This document shows positions 8,304 through 17,333 of a stretch of 45,859 nucleotides of DNA, in pieces (position 1 is the stretch's first letter; each line of letters opens with the position of its first letter). Under the pieces are notes generated by a model. It ran no database searches and was not told the origin of the DNA. It worked only from the letters and a program-made list of their open reading frames with translations. Where the stretch lies: assembly GCA_041395865.1 (NCBI GenBank), contig JAWKZQ010000018.1:1-45859 (forward strand). The letters are read 5' to 3'. The translations under genes and the position numbers were made by a program. This stretch comes from IMCC2047 sp041395865 (lineage in GTDB: Bacteria; Pseudomonadota; Gammaproteobacteria; Pseudomonadales; IMCC2047).

Positions 8304-8918
8304 TCAATGCTTATTATTCGAGAACCAGAATGCAGCCGACCGCTCCGCTCTTGCCAGAAGAGTCAGAAGCCGGGAATGCGCTTCAGACTGTTGCACGCTT
8401 TCATCTCGGCACCAGGCTCGCAAGGTCGCTAAAAAAATCCCCGTCAGGACGATTTCCTCAACCTGTCTACGCCGTCCGCCTGCATGCAGTCCGGCCGCCT
8501 CACGCCAAAATTGAACCAAACGCGACAAATCAAAGGCCATGGGTACCCAATGGTGGATGTGTGGAAAATGAAGCTTAGCCCCCAGCATCTGAGCGCTTAC
8601 CCGCTGGTTTGGGGCGAGTGCTTCAAACCAGCGCCAGATAATAAACGCCAAGCGCTCCTTGACCGGCAAATCCTCAAAACTATCCAATTCCGCCGAAAGC
8701 ATGGTTTCTAGTGCGCGAGCAAACCAAGCGTTAGCGATGGCATTAGTATCCGAATAATAGTGGCGTATATTGTTAACGGACGTATCGCAGTATTTTGCCA
8801 GTTCCACAAGGCTGAAGTCATACCAGTTGTCGCGCTCGCACGCGATCTCAAGCGCAGCATTGAGTATGCGAGCAGCTTCTGGGGTCTGCTCTACGTTGTG
8901 CAAACCTTCACCCATCAC
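8304..8918 (-). CDS. TetR/AcrR-family transcriptional regulator
   Basis: The 204-aa protein begins with a TetR-type DNA-binding domain: ARILNAALEIACERDNWYDF followed by the helix-turn-helix SLVELAKYCDTSVNNIRHYYSDTNAI. The C-terminal ligand and dimer domain (residues about 70-204) has a tryptophan-rich core (FIIWRWFEALAPN) and no effector can be predicted. It converges with the ABC1-kinase gene (34 bases between stops), so it need not regulate it. A 12-bp inverted repeat lies about 100-200 bases upstream of its start. An alternative start is the second Met at 8915. Confidence 0.85.
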   Translation of the reverse strand: MMGEGLHNVEQTPEAARILNAALEIACERDNWYDFSLVELAKYCDTSVNNIRHYYSDTNAIANAWFARALETMLSAELDSFEDLPVKERLAFIIWRWFEALAPNQRVSAQMLGAKLHFPHIHHWVPMAFDLSRLVQFWREAAGLHAGGRRRQVEEIVLTGIFLATLRAWCRDESVQQSEAHSRLLTLLARAERSAAFWFSNNKH

Positions 8919-9014
8919 ACCGCCTCCGACTAGGGCGTTTTAAGACCGATACACCTTTACGTTCATGTACTTTGGCAATGTCCACAAACCCGGTGAATGC
9001 ATTCGCATAGCCCC

Positions 9015-9121
9015 ATTCTCATCGCTAAGTATTTCTTATGCTCGCAAGCAACACTGAGCGGAGGGAATAATGATTTATAAAATCTATCGCTTACCTGAAT
9101 TCAGATACTAGCGATGAGAAT
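9015..9121. repeat. 12-bp perfect inverted repeat pair upstream of the TetR gene
   Basis: ATTCTCATCGCT at 9015-9026 recurs exactly inverted as AGCGATGAGAAT at 9110-9121. The match extends inward with AAGTAT against AGTAT after one unpaired base. The 83 bases between the arms contain no gene. The arms could be two operator copies for the neighbouring TetR protein, or the ends of a very small element; nothing else supports either reading. Confidence 0.55.
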
Positions 9122-9166
9122 AGCTGTTATTTATCTATTACCAATATTGTAAACATTGGATTTTCA

Positions 9167-9541
9167 TTACTTAGATGCAGACCTTACGTGTATCTTTGCT
9201 CTCGCCCTGTTTATGCAGACCTGTACCCGCTCTAGCGCCTCCTCCGGTGTGACAGAGTCATCTCCTCCTAAACTCCCGCCCTCTATCATCGTGGTGAGAA
9301 CATCGCAGAATGGGACCTCTTTAGAGAGAGTCCTAATACCATCTTTAGTCATCCATTCACCTGCAGTAAGGTAGATTACCGGCTGCCCTGTACGATCAAT
9401 ATCTATTAAAGCATTCAGATAGACCATAAACTCTTTGGCTGTCTGGCTCACTTTTTCCTCAATCCACGGTTGCAATAGTTCTTCCAGGTCCACCTCTGGC
9501 GGTGTAGCGGCCCATCTAGGTTCTGTTTTAGCGTCCATCAT
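9167..9541 (-). CDS. Hypothetical protein (124 aa)
   Basis: The start is ATG 9541 (or the adjacent ATG 9538), preceded by AGGAACGAGGA; the longer frame from 9673 lacks this support. The product begins MMDAKTEPRWAATPPEVDLE, is acidic and soluble with no signal peptide or membrane segment, and contains the segments EEKVSQTAKEFMVYLNALID and TPEEALERVQVCINRARAK. I do not recognise the family. It is transcribed divergently from the pilus cluster and on the same strand as the TetR gene. Confidence 0.65.
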   Translation of the reverse strand: MMDAKTEPRWAATPPEVDLEELLQPWIEEKVSQTAKEFMVYLNALIDIDRTGQPVIYLTAGEWMTKDGIRTLSKEVPFCDVLTTMIEGGSLGGDDSVTPEEALERVQVCINRARAKIHVRSASK

Positions 9542-9908
9542 GGGGTCCTCGTTCCTGTTATAATAGCTTCGCTTTACAGCTCCCCGCGGCTTGTTTGCAG
9601 AGGGGCTGAACAACTGCGCTCTCATATGACGACTTTCAAAACCGTCCCCATTTTTTGCAAAGCCTCTTAGCACTTAGACTTAATCTATCCTTAAAATTCA
9701 GTGCTGCCACTGCGATGCTCTGCATATCGCTCGCTGAATTTCCACAAAGGTTCCAGCTGGTTTATGCGGGGCTTTTTTATTTGGCAACGATCGGTTGAAC
9801 TCACGCAGATTAACTGTCATAGCACTATAAAAACCCAGCATTTACTCAAGACTCCTGTTTTTTCATTCGGTAAGATGTCGGCAACCGTAAGTCAATAAGA
9901 GCATTGGC
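9542..9908 (+). promoter_or_regulatory. Divergent intergenic region upstream of mshM
   Basis: This 367-base gap should hold the promoter of the pilus cluster. The only structure I see is a nested inverted repeat at 9694-9741: outer arms AAATTCAG (9694-9701) and CTGAATTT (9734-9741), inner GCGATGC and GCATATCGC. A short T run follows at about 9774. No clear -35/-10 pair was found. Confidence 0.35.
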
Positions 9909-11213
9909 ATGTACCTGGACTACTTCGGACTGAGCACCCCACCCTTCGGCATCACCCCGGATACGTCGCTGTTTTTCGATGGCGCAGAACGTGGTCATAT
10001 CCTGGAGGCCATGCTTTATGCCCTCGACACCGGTGGAGGCATCATTAAGGTTGTCGGCGAAGTCGGCAGCGGTAAAACCATGCTGTCCCGCATGCTCAGC
10101 AAGCGAGTGCCGGAAAATGTCGTTTCCGTTTTCCTGTTAAATCCCAGCATCAAGGCCGAGCAGGTGTTGTATGCCATTGCCTACGACCTGGGTATTGAGG
10201 TTGAAAGCGACACGCCCACTGTGCGCACGCTGCACTTGCTCCAGGAAAAACTGCTTGCACTCTACCAGCAGGGCAAGAAAGTCGTGCTCATTATCGATGA
10301 AGCCCAGCAAATGCCTTTAGACACACTGGAAGAAATCCGCCTGCTCAGCAACCTGGAGACAGAAACCGAAAAATTGTTGCAGATCATCCTGTTCGGCCAA
10401 CCGGAACTGGATGAGCACCTGGATACCGTAAACATTCGCCAACTTCGCGAACGTATCGCCTACAGTTTTTACCTCACGCCGTTAACCGGGCAAACAACCG
10501 AACAATACCTCAGCTTCCGACTGGAAAAATCAGGGCACCAAGGACGGGTAATATTCAAACCCAGCGCCATCAAACTACTGACCAGGTATTCAGGTGGCAC
10601 CCTGCGGCGCCTTAACTTACTGGCGGACAAATCGCTGCTGGCAGCCTACCTCGACAAAAAACCGGTTGTAGAAACCCGGCATGTGCGCACCGCCCTAAAG
10701 GACAATACCAAGGGGCAAAGCCGACAATGGCGTAGCATCGGGATATCCGCGACGGTGGTCTGCCTGATAGGCATTGCAGCCGTTACCTGGCTCATTCAAC
10801 CCGGCATTAACGCCTCACAGCCTGCGCTTGTCTCTACGGCATTGACAACCTCCAGCGCCAACACCGAAACCCCGGCTATTGAAGCAAGACCTACAGCATC
10901 CGCCGATCTCGACCTGCTGGAGAAACGCATAGCGGCCTATCCGCAATGGCAGGCAAAACACAATAGCGACTACACCATCCGACTGCTATCCGCCGCCGGT
11001 AGTGGCAGCAAAACGGTGGAGCGATTCCTGCAAACAATCAGCAAAACCAGCGACATTAATCAATCCTACGTCACGACCCTGAATACAGAAAACAACGATT
11101 ATGTGGTTTATTACGGTAACTTTCAGGGCTATTCCGATGCGCTTAAGGCTTTGCAGGAACTTCCTGAGCCTTTGAGAAGGTTCGCTCCCTATATCAGCTC
11201 TATCCCCAAATAA
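9909..11213 (+). CDS. mshM: MSHA biogenesis protein MshM (ExeA-like AAA ATPase with SPOR-like tail)
   Basis: The 434-aa protein opens with MYLDYFGLSTPPFGITPDT, the typical start of ExeA/MshM ATPases. Walker A is GEVGSGKT (about 51-58) and Walker B is VVLIIDEAQQMP (about 124-135). A transmembrane segment (ISATVVCLIGIAAVTWLI, about 279-296) is followed by a linker and a C-terminal part (from about 350) resembling a SPOR peptidoglycan-binding domain (YTIRLLSAAGS ... DYVVYYGNFQGYSDALKALQ). This fits a cytoplasmic ATPase anchored in the inner membrane that helps place the secretin through the cell wall. It is the first gene of the pilus cluster; AAGAG upstream of ATG 9909 is a fair ribosome-binding site. 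Confidence 0.9.
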   Translation: MYLDYFGLSTPPFGITPDTSLFFDGAERGHILEAMLYALDTGGGIIKVVGEVGSGKTMLSRMLSKRVPENVVSVFLLNPSIKAEQVLYAIAYDLGIEVESDTPTVRTLHLLQEKLLALYQQGKKVVLIIDEAQQMPLDTLEEIRLLSNLETETEKLLQIILFGQPELDEHLDTVNIRQLRERIAYSFYLTPLTGQTTEQYLSFRLEKSGHQGRVIFKPSAIKLLTRYSGGTLRRLNLLADKSLLAAYLDKKPVVETRHVRTALKDNTKGQSRQWRSIGISATVVCLIGIAAVTWLIQPGINASQPALVSTALTTSSANTETPAIEARPTASADLDLLEKRIAAYPQWQAKHNSDYTIRLLSAAGSGSKTVERFLQTISKTSDINQSYVTTLNTENNDYVVYYGNFQGYSDALKALQELPEPLRRFAPYISSIPK

Positions 11214-11422
11214 GCGGCATCAAACAATGCCGATACTGTGTCCAACAAAGCTCTTTCCTACGTTGATCTTCGTGTACCTCGAGCCCTAAAATTAGATTTT
11301 TTATCAGAAGGTTATACACCATTCCTAACATTTTACTGATCTTCAACTACACTATTGGCAAATAACAAACAATAACGGCAATATGTAAGATCCTGGATCA
11401 TGATGAAACTTTACTTTATTAC

Positions 11423-13054
11423 TTGGCGCGACCCTTATCGCAATCAGCGCCTGCGCGCCAGTCCCGTTTGATACATCTGATCAACATATCAAGCAAACCT
11501 CAAACCAGCGGGCGCCCCGCCGGAAATCATTCAGGCAGCCCCGCTCCGCCGCCCCCGTCAGTATCAGCTCAACCCGAGCTGTTTACAGTGGTGGTCAACA
11601 ATGTACCCACCAAAGAGCTGCTTTTTGCAATTGCCCGCGATGCCAATGTTGAAATCGACATCCACGAAGGCGTCATCGGCCAAGTTACTCTGAACGCCAT
11701 CGACGTCACTTTCGAGCAGATCCTTGACCGGATCAGCCGCCAGGCACCGATTCGCTATTCAAAAGTAAACGATGTTGTGCGTATTGAGCCCGACACCCCT
11801 TTCCTGAAGCACTATGAAGTGAGTTATGTGAATATCGCCCGCACCAGCGAATCGGCGATTGCCATTGCCACGGAAGTTTCATCCACAGGCGCTGGCAGCG
11901 AAGGTTCCAGCAATATCGGCAACCTTTCTTCAACAGAAATTCAAAACTCCTCTACCCACCAGTTCTGGAATACATTGGTGGGCAACCTTGAGCGCATTCT
12001 GCAGCAAACTGAACCGCCAGAAGTCGCCGATCACCAGTCCACAGAAGCTGCTGACGCGGGTGATATCGCCAGCATCGACGAAACGGATGAAGCGGGAAGA
12101 ATTGCAAGCAACAACCCCAATATCATCGTCAGTCCCGAAAGCAGCATGCTGAGTATTTTTGCCACTCAGGAGCAACATCATAAAATCCGGGAATACCTGG
12201 ATCTGGCTCTCAGCGGCGCCCAACGCCAGGTTTTTATTGAGGCGACCATTGTTGAAGTTGAACTGAATGACGACTACCAGGCCGGCGTCGACTGGAGCAA
12301 CCTGGTTAACGCAGGTGAAAAAGGCTTCAGCTTCAACCAGACCCTTACCGGCACCAACCTGGCAACAGCCCCAGTATCAACACTAACATTCAGTAATCCG
12401 GGAAACCGCTACGACCTGAGCGCAACCGTCAAGCTACTTAACCAGTTCGGTAATGCCAAAGTGCTTTCCACACCTAAAATACTGGCCCTGAACAACCAGA
12501 CAGCATTACTGAAGGTGGTCGACAACCGGGTATATTTCACAATCAATGTAGAAACAGATACAGAAGACGGCCTGGTCACCCGGACCTTCGAATCCATTAT
12601 TCATACACTACCGGTCGGTCTGGTTATGAGCGTTACTCCGCAAACCTCCGGGGATGGCCTTATCACACTCAATGTCCGGCCCACAATCTCTCGCATCCTG
12701 CGTTTTGTGCCCGATCCCAACCCCGCGCTGGGTGATACCGAGAGCCTGGTCCCTGAAGTGAGCGTTCGCGAAATTGAAACCATTCTGCGAGTCAACAATG
12801 GCGATGTCGCAGTGATCGGTGGCTTAATGCAGGACAACCGCAGTAACAGCACCGATGGCGTACCCCGAGTCTCCAAGCTACCCTATGTCGGCGACCTCTT
12901 TAGCTATAAGGAAAACAAGGCCTCCAAATCCGAGCTGGTCATTTTCCTTAAACCCATCGTCGTGGACAAACCATCGCTGAAGGGCGAGTTCGCTCAGTAC
13001 AAGCGTTTCCTGGAGCCCACCGGCTCCGGTACTAAAGCCGACTCGGTGAATTAG
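11423..13054 (+). CDS. mshL: MSHA secretin MshL (PilQ/GspD-like outer-membrane channel); 5' end frame-disrupted
   Basis: The 543-codon open frame encodes a type IV pilus secretin: an STN-like N-domain (LFTVVVNNVPTKELLFAIAR), a short N1-like domain (IIVSPESSMLSIFATQEQHH), and the secretin barrel (AKVLSTPKILALNNQTALLK; VAVIGGLMQDN; LPYVGDLFSYK; ELVIFLKPIVV). The open frame starts at a TTG (11423), but its first 40 or so residues look wrong. ATG codons at 11400/11403 plus another frame would give a lipoprotein leader (FTLLLGATLIAISAC, then APVPFDTSDQHIKQTS), and a third stretch (PPEIIQAAPL) lies in yet another frame before PPPPSVSAQPELF. So the real start is probably 11400 or 11403, with about three indels before base 11550. 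The secretin body is intact. MshL forms the outer-membrane pore for the pilus. Confidence 0.85.
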   Translation: MARPLSQSAPARQSRLIHLINISSKPQTSGRPAGNHSGSPAPPPPSVSAQPELFTVVVNNVPTKELLFAIARDANVEIDIHEGVIGQVTLNAIDVTFEQILDRISRQAPIRYSKVNDVVRIEPDTPFLKHYEVSYVNIARTSESAIAIATEVSSTGAGSEGSSNIGNLSSTEIQNSSTHQFWNTLVGNLERILQQTEPPEVADHQSTEAADAGDIASIDETDEAGRIASNNPNIIVSPESSMLSIFATQEQHHKIREYLDLALSGAQRQVFIEATIVEVELNDDYQAGVDWSNLVNAGEKGFSFNQTLTGTNLATAPVSTLTFSNPGNRYDLSATVKLLNQFGNAKVLSTPKILALNNQTALLKVVDNRVYFTINVETDTEDGLVTRTFESIIHTLPVGLVMSVTPQTSGDGLITLNVRPTISRILRFVPDPNPALGDTESLVPEVSVREIETILRVNNGDVAVIGGLMQDNRSNSTDGVPRVSKLPYVGDLFSYKENKASKSELVIFLKPIVVDKPSLKGEFAQYKRFLEPTGSGTKADSVN

Positions 13055-13055
13055 C

Positions 13056-14417
13056 ATGAGTCTTTTGCTTGACGCCCTAAAGCAGGCCGAACAGAACAAG
13101 AAAAAAAATACTGAGGCCGAACCCGCTGAGACAGTTTCCGCTCAACACGACAGCAGCATGCCTCAAGCACAGGCCGCTGAACCGCTGGCCGTTATTGAAG
13201 ACCGTATCGAAGATCAGCCTCCGGCACCAGCAAGCGAGACGCGACCAGCCTCTGGACCTGAACAAGCATCGGAGCCCGCCACGCGGGCTACCGAGGGCCT
13301 CACAACACCTCCGCCGACAGTTTCTACATCCACTCAGAAAACCCGGCAGACCGCAAAGCCCGAGCAAAACACACCTCCTGATACAAGCCCTGCCGCTACG
13401 GCACTCAACCCGGCCCTTAATGTGTTTGCAGCAGGCAACAATAGGCCATCAAAAAGCTCAAAACACCCTCGCATGTTTGCGCTCTTATTGTTACTCGCCT
13501 TGGTAATCCTGGGTTTGGCATCCGCTTACTTCTGGCTCAGCACGCAGCAAAGCAAGCCGGTTTATGCAGACACCCCTTATTTTGATGAAGAAATTCCGGG
13601 CGATGAAACAACAGCGACGACTCTGCCAGCACAAGTAGCAGAGCCTCAGCACACCCCCGGGCAATTACAATTACCCGCCGAAAGCCAGCCGCTTGAAACC
13701 GCTAAACGCCCGCCCCAGGCCGTTGCGGCAACGGTTGAGAATGAGGCCCGGCCTGCTATCGGCAATGAAGCCCAGCCAGACACCGGCAATGCGGAGCTGG
13801 TGATTACGCGCAAACGCCCGATTGAGATTAAAAAACGAACCATGACACAGCAACAGTCAGAGCGTCTCACGCAGGCCTATCGGGCACTGCTGGCGGGGGA
13901 ATACGACCAGGCCCGCAGTCTCTATCAACACATTTTGTCAGAAAGCCCCAAGCAGCTTGACGCCATGCTTGGTCTGGCAAAAATCTACAGCCAGGAAAAT
14001 CAGCCTCAGGCAGCCCGCCAGCTTTATGAAAAAGTACTGCGCGTTGACGAAAGCAACTCCGTGGCACAACTTGGTTTGCTGCATACTTATCAGGGGCAGA
14101 CAGCGTTCGAAAAAACAGTCGTACTGCAGGAGCTGTCTGACAAATACCCGGAAAACGGGCAAATCGCCGCCTCCCTGGGTGATGAACTTGCAAGACAGTC
14201 CAAATGGCCTGTTGCGCAGCAGGCTTATTTCAAGGCGTTTTCTCTCAACCCTGGGAGCGCCCTGTATGCCTACAACCTGGCTGTCAGCCTGGATCGTATG
14301 GAAAAATATGGCGCTGCCCGCCAATACTACCTGAAGGCACTCGAACTGAACGCCAACGACGCGGGCACTCTAAACATTGATGTAATAAATCAGCGCCTAC
14401 TGCAGCTCGGTGAGTAA
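13056..14417 (+). CDS. mshN: MSHA biogenesis protein MshN (membrane-anchored TPR protein)
   Basis: The start MSLLLDALKQAEQNKKKN is typical of MshN and related TPR proteins. A long Pro/Ala/Thr/Glu-rich cytoplasmic part (residues 20-140) leads to one transmembrane segment (MFALLLLLALVILGLASAYF, about 146-165). A second low-complexity linker follows, then tetratricopeptide repeats from about residue 265 to the end (LTQAYRALLAGEYDQARSLY and later repeats). MshN is thought to assist pilus machine assembly in the periplasm. The gene starts one base after the mshL stop and its end overlaps or abuts mshE. Length is 453 aa. Confidence 0.85.
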   Translation: MSLLLDALKQAEQNKKKNTEAEPAETVSAQHDSSMPQAQAAEPLAVIEDRIEDQPPAPASETRPASGPEQASEPATRATEGLTTPPPTVSTSTQKTRQTAKPEQNTPPDTSPAATALNPALNVFAAGNNRPSKSSKHPRMFALLLLLALVILGLASAYFWLSTQQSKPVYADTPYFDEEIPGDETTATTLPAQVAEPQHTPGQLQLPAESQPLETAKRPPQAVAATVENEARPAIGNEAQPDTGNAELVITRKRPIEIKKRTMTQQQSERLTQAYRALLAGEYDQARSLYQHILSESPKQLDAMLGLAKIYSQENQPQAARQLYEKVLRVDESNSVAQLGLLHTYQGQTAFEKTVVLQELSDKYPENGQIAASLGDELARQSKWPVAQQAYFKAFSLNPGSALYAYNLAVSLDRMEKYGAARQYYLKALELNANDAGTLNIDVINQRLLQLGE

Positions 14418-14418
14418 T

Positions 14419-16125
14419 ATGACTAGTATCTCCCCCAAAAAGCGTATTGGCGACCAGTTAATCGAACGCGGCGTTATCAGCCCCGACCAACTGAAAATCG
14501 CCCTGCAGGAGCAAAGCCAAACCGGTGAAAAGATCGGCAAGGTTCTCATCGACCTGGGATTCCTGACCGAGTCACTGCTCACGGACGTTCTGGGCGAAAC
14601 CCGAGGTGACGAAAGCATTGACCTCAGTGAAGTGGTACCCGATGCCGAGGCCATTGCACTCATCGATAAAAAACTGGCTCAGCAGTACAAGGTACTGCCC
14701 TGTGATTTCGATTCCGAAACACGGGTACTGCAGCTAGCAATGGCTGACACTTATGACATTCTGGCCCTGGATCGGGTCAAAGCCTCCATCGCGCCAGATA
14801 TCACCATTGCCCCGGTGCTAGCTGGCGCCAAGGATATTGAAGCCAGTATTGACCCCTTCTACGGATACGAACTGTCCATTGACGGCATTCTCCGGGAAAT
14901 TGAAACCGGTGAATACGAAGACAGCCATCAGGGGGTCGGAACGGCCGAGTACTCGCACCCCTTGGTGCGGCTGGTGGATGCATTCCTGACCGATGCCGTG
15001 AAGCGGGGCGCCTCGGATATCCACTTTGAGCCGGAAGAGGGTTTCCTGCGCATTCGCTATCGTATCGACGGCGTTTTACACCAAGTCCGTAGCCTGCACG
15101 ACAAGTACTGGCCGGCAATTGTGGTACGCCTGAAGGTCATGTCCAGCATGGACCTGGCCGAAACACGTGCGCCTCAGGACGGCCGCATTCACCTCAAGGT
15201 AGCGGGACACCCGATTGACTTCCGTGTTGCCACCCAGCCCACCATCCATGGCGAGAACTTTGTACTGCGTATCCTCGACCGTGACAAATCAATTGTACCG
15301 TTGGAAAAGCTGGAAATGGCGGAAGAAAACCGTAACCTGCTGAAACTTATGATGGCTCGCCCGGAAGGCATCATCCTGGTCACCGGCCCTACGGGCAGTG
15401 GTAAAACCACCACGCTCTACTCCATGCTTAATCACCTGAATAACGAGTCGGTCAACATTATGACCCTGGAGGATCCGGTTGAATATCCGCTAGGCCTGAT
15501 CCGCCAGACCTCTATCGGCCAATCCTCCAAAATGGGCTTTGCCGACGGTATACGTTCCCTGATGCGCCAGGATCCAGACATCATCCTGGTTGGCGAAATG
15601 CGTGACAAAGAAACCGCTGAAATGGGTTTCCAGGCCGCCATGACCGGTCACCAGGTATTCTCTACTCTGCATACCAACTCTGCAATTGGCGCCTTTCCAC
15701 GTCTGCTGGACATCGGAGTACTACCCGACATCATGTCCGGCAACCTCATCGGCATTATCGGCCAGCGGTTGATTCGCAAATTGTGTCCCAACTGCAAACA
15801 GGAAAGGCCCATTGAAGATGTAGAAAAACGCCTGCTGGATATTAGCAATGACAGCATCACATCGCTCTACAGCCATCAGGGGTGCATGCACTGCCACGGC
15901 ACAGGTTACAAAGGGCGCATCGCACTGCTTGAGGTACTGCGAATCGATGCCGACCTTGACGAATTGATCTCCCGGAAGGCCTCGCAACGCGAATTCCTCC
16001 AAATGGCCGAACAGAAGGGTTTCAAACCCCTAGCCCATGACGGCATCAACCAGGTCATCGCAGGCAGGACCACACTTGAAGAACTGACGCGCGTTATCGA
16101 TTTAACATCACGGTTGACCAACTGA
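14419..16125 (+). CDS. mshE: MSHA pilus extension ATPase MshE (GspE/PilB family, c-di-GMP-binding MshEN domain)
   Basis: The protein is a hexameric secretion ATPase that powers pilus extension. The N-terminus carries two successive MshEN motifs, RIGDQLIERGVISPDQLKIA and KIGKVLIDLGFLTESLL, the module known to bind cyclic di-GMP in Vibrio MshE. Further on are Walker A (GPTGSGKTTT, about residue 320), the Asp and His boxes, Walker B (IILVGEMRDKETAE) and a zinc-binding four-cysteine part (CPNC ... CMHC). I chose ATG 14419, which follows GGTGAG; a GTG at 14410 is in frame and overlaps the mshN stop. Immediately followed by mshG. c-di-GMP control is inferred from the family. Confidence 0.93.
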   Translation: MTSISPKKRIGDQLIERGVISPDQLKIALQEQSQTGEKIGKVLIDLGFLTESLLTDVLGETRGDESIDLSEVVPDAEAIALIDKKLAQQYKVLPCDFDSETRVLQLAMADTYDILALDRVKASIAPDITIAPVLAGAKDIEASIDPFYGYELSIDGILREIETGEYEDSHQGVGTAEYSHPLVRLVDAFLTDAVKRGASDIHFEPEEGFLRIRYRIDGVLHQVRSLHDKYWPAIVVRLKVMSSMDLAETRAPQDGRIHLKVAGHPIDFRVATQPTIHGENFVLRILDRDKSIVPLEKLEMAEENRNLLKLMMARPEGIILVTGPTGSGKTTTLYSMLNHLNNESVNIMTLEDPVEYPLGLIRQTSIGQSSKMGFADGIRSLMRQDPDIILVGEMRDKETAEMGFQAAMTGHQVFSTLHTNSAIGAFPRLLDIGVLPDIMSGNLIGIIGQRLIRKLCPNCKQERPIEDVEKRLLDISNDSITSLYSHQGCMHCHGTGYKGRIALLEVLRIDADLDELISRKASQREFLQMAEQKGFKPLAHDGINQVIAGRTTLEELTRVIDLTSRLTN

Positions 16126-16127
16126 TC

Positions 16128-17333
16128 ATGGCAAGCTTTTCTTACAAAGCCATTCGTAGCGATGGCAAGCTGATCAAAGGGATGCTTGAGGCACTCAACA
16201 TTCACGACCTCGAATCCAAGCTCGAACGCACTGGTTGCGAGTTGATTGATGCCCGCGAGCGCAAATCACGTCGCAGCACGATACTGCGCAAAAAGATCAC
16301 CCGCCGCGACCTGATTGATTTTTTTGTCCATATGGAGCAAATGTTTGCCGCCGGAGTGCCGGTCATCGATTCGCTCAATGATTTCCGCGAGGGCCTCGAC
16401 CCTTCCCAGCTGAAAGATGTGGTTAGTTCACTGATCGGCAAAATTGAAAGCGGCAGCAGCCTGTCAGCGGCGATGCTGACCGAAAGCAAGGTCTTCAGCA
16501 GTTTGATGGTAGAGCTGGTCAAAGTGGGCGAAGTTAGCGGTGAGCTAGCCACCATGTTTGGTGAAATCAAAGACGCGCTGAAGTGGCAGGATGAGTTGAT
16601 CAGCCAGACAAAAAAATTGATGATGTACCCCCTCTTTGTGGGCGCGGTGGTCTTTGCCGTACTTTGCTTTATGATGATGTACCTGGTGCCGCAGATGATC
16701 GAGTTCATTACCAGCCTGGACGGCGAGCTACCCATCCACACCCGCGCCCTGATTGCAGTATCGGATTTTTTTGTGGAATTCTGGTATCTGGTATTCCTGA
16801 CTCCCGTGTTCCTGTTCATGGGCATCAAACTAGCCATTACCAAAAGCGCCAAAGCCCGCCTGGCATTCGATAAGCTGGTGCTGGGGCTTCCCGCCATAGG
16901 CTCGGTGATCAAGAAAATCATCCTCGCCCGCTTCGCAACCAATTTCTCTCTGCTTTACCGCTCAGGCATTGGCGTACTGCAAGGCCTAAAAATTACCCAG
17001 GGCGTCGTCAAGAACACCTATGTCGAACAGGAAATCAACTATATCCAGAACCAGGTGACAGAAGGCGCCAGCATTTCAGATGCCTTCACCCGCACCGGCT
17101 TATTTCCGCAACTGGTTCTGCGCATGATTCGCGTTGGCGAACAAACCGGTGGGCTGGACAAGTCCCTGCTCAACGTCAGCTATTTTTATAATCGCGATGT
17201 AAAGGACTCCATTGAAAAGATACAGAGCATGATTGAACCCACCATGACCGTGATACTGGGTCTGTTACTGGGCTGGATTATGGTGTCTGTGCTGGGGCCG
17301 GTGTATGAACTGATAAGTGGTTTGGATATCTGA
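16128..17333 (+). CDS. mshG: MSHA inner-membrane platform protein MshG (PilC/GspF family)
   Basis: The 401-aa protein shows the GspF/PilC layout: a short cytoplasmic start (MASFSYKAIRSDGKLIKGML), two T2SF domains of about 120 residues each (HMEQMFAAGVPVIDSLNDF; ATNFSLLYRSGIGVLQGLK) and three membrane segments (about 167-190, 213-233 and 370-395, the last containing TVILGLLLGWIMVSVLGPVY). It forms the inner-membrane base on which MshE acts. It lies two bases after mshE and its stop overlaps the next start, so the genes are translationally coupled. Confidence 0.92.
   Translation: MASFSYKAIRSDGKLIKGMLEALNIHDLESKLERTGCELIDARERKSRRSTILRKKITRRDLIDFFVHMEQMFAAGVPVIDSLNDFREGLDPSQLKDVVSSLIGKIESGSSLSAAMLTESKVFSSLMVELVKVGEVSGELATMFGEIKDALKWQDELISQTKKLMMYPLFVGAVVFAVLCFMMMYLVPQMIEFITSLDGELPIHTRALIAVSDFFVEFWYLVFLTPVFLFMGIKLAITKSAKARLAFDKLVLGLPAIGSVIKKIILARFATNFSLLYRSGIGVLQGLKITQGVVKNTYVEQEINYIQNQVTEGASISDAFTRTGLFPQLVLRMIRVGEQTGGLDKSLLNVSYFYNRDVKDSIEKIQSMIEPTMTVILGLLLGWIMVSVLGPVYELISGLDI

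Noticed and set aside
9694..9783. Nested hairpin followed by a T run upstream of mshM, considered as a small RNA or terminator
   Set aside because: The stem is short and the T run is about 35 bases away from it, so neither a terminator nor an RNA gene can be supported.
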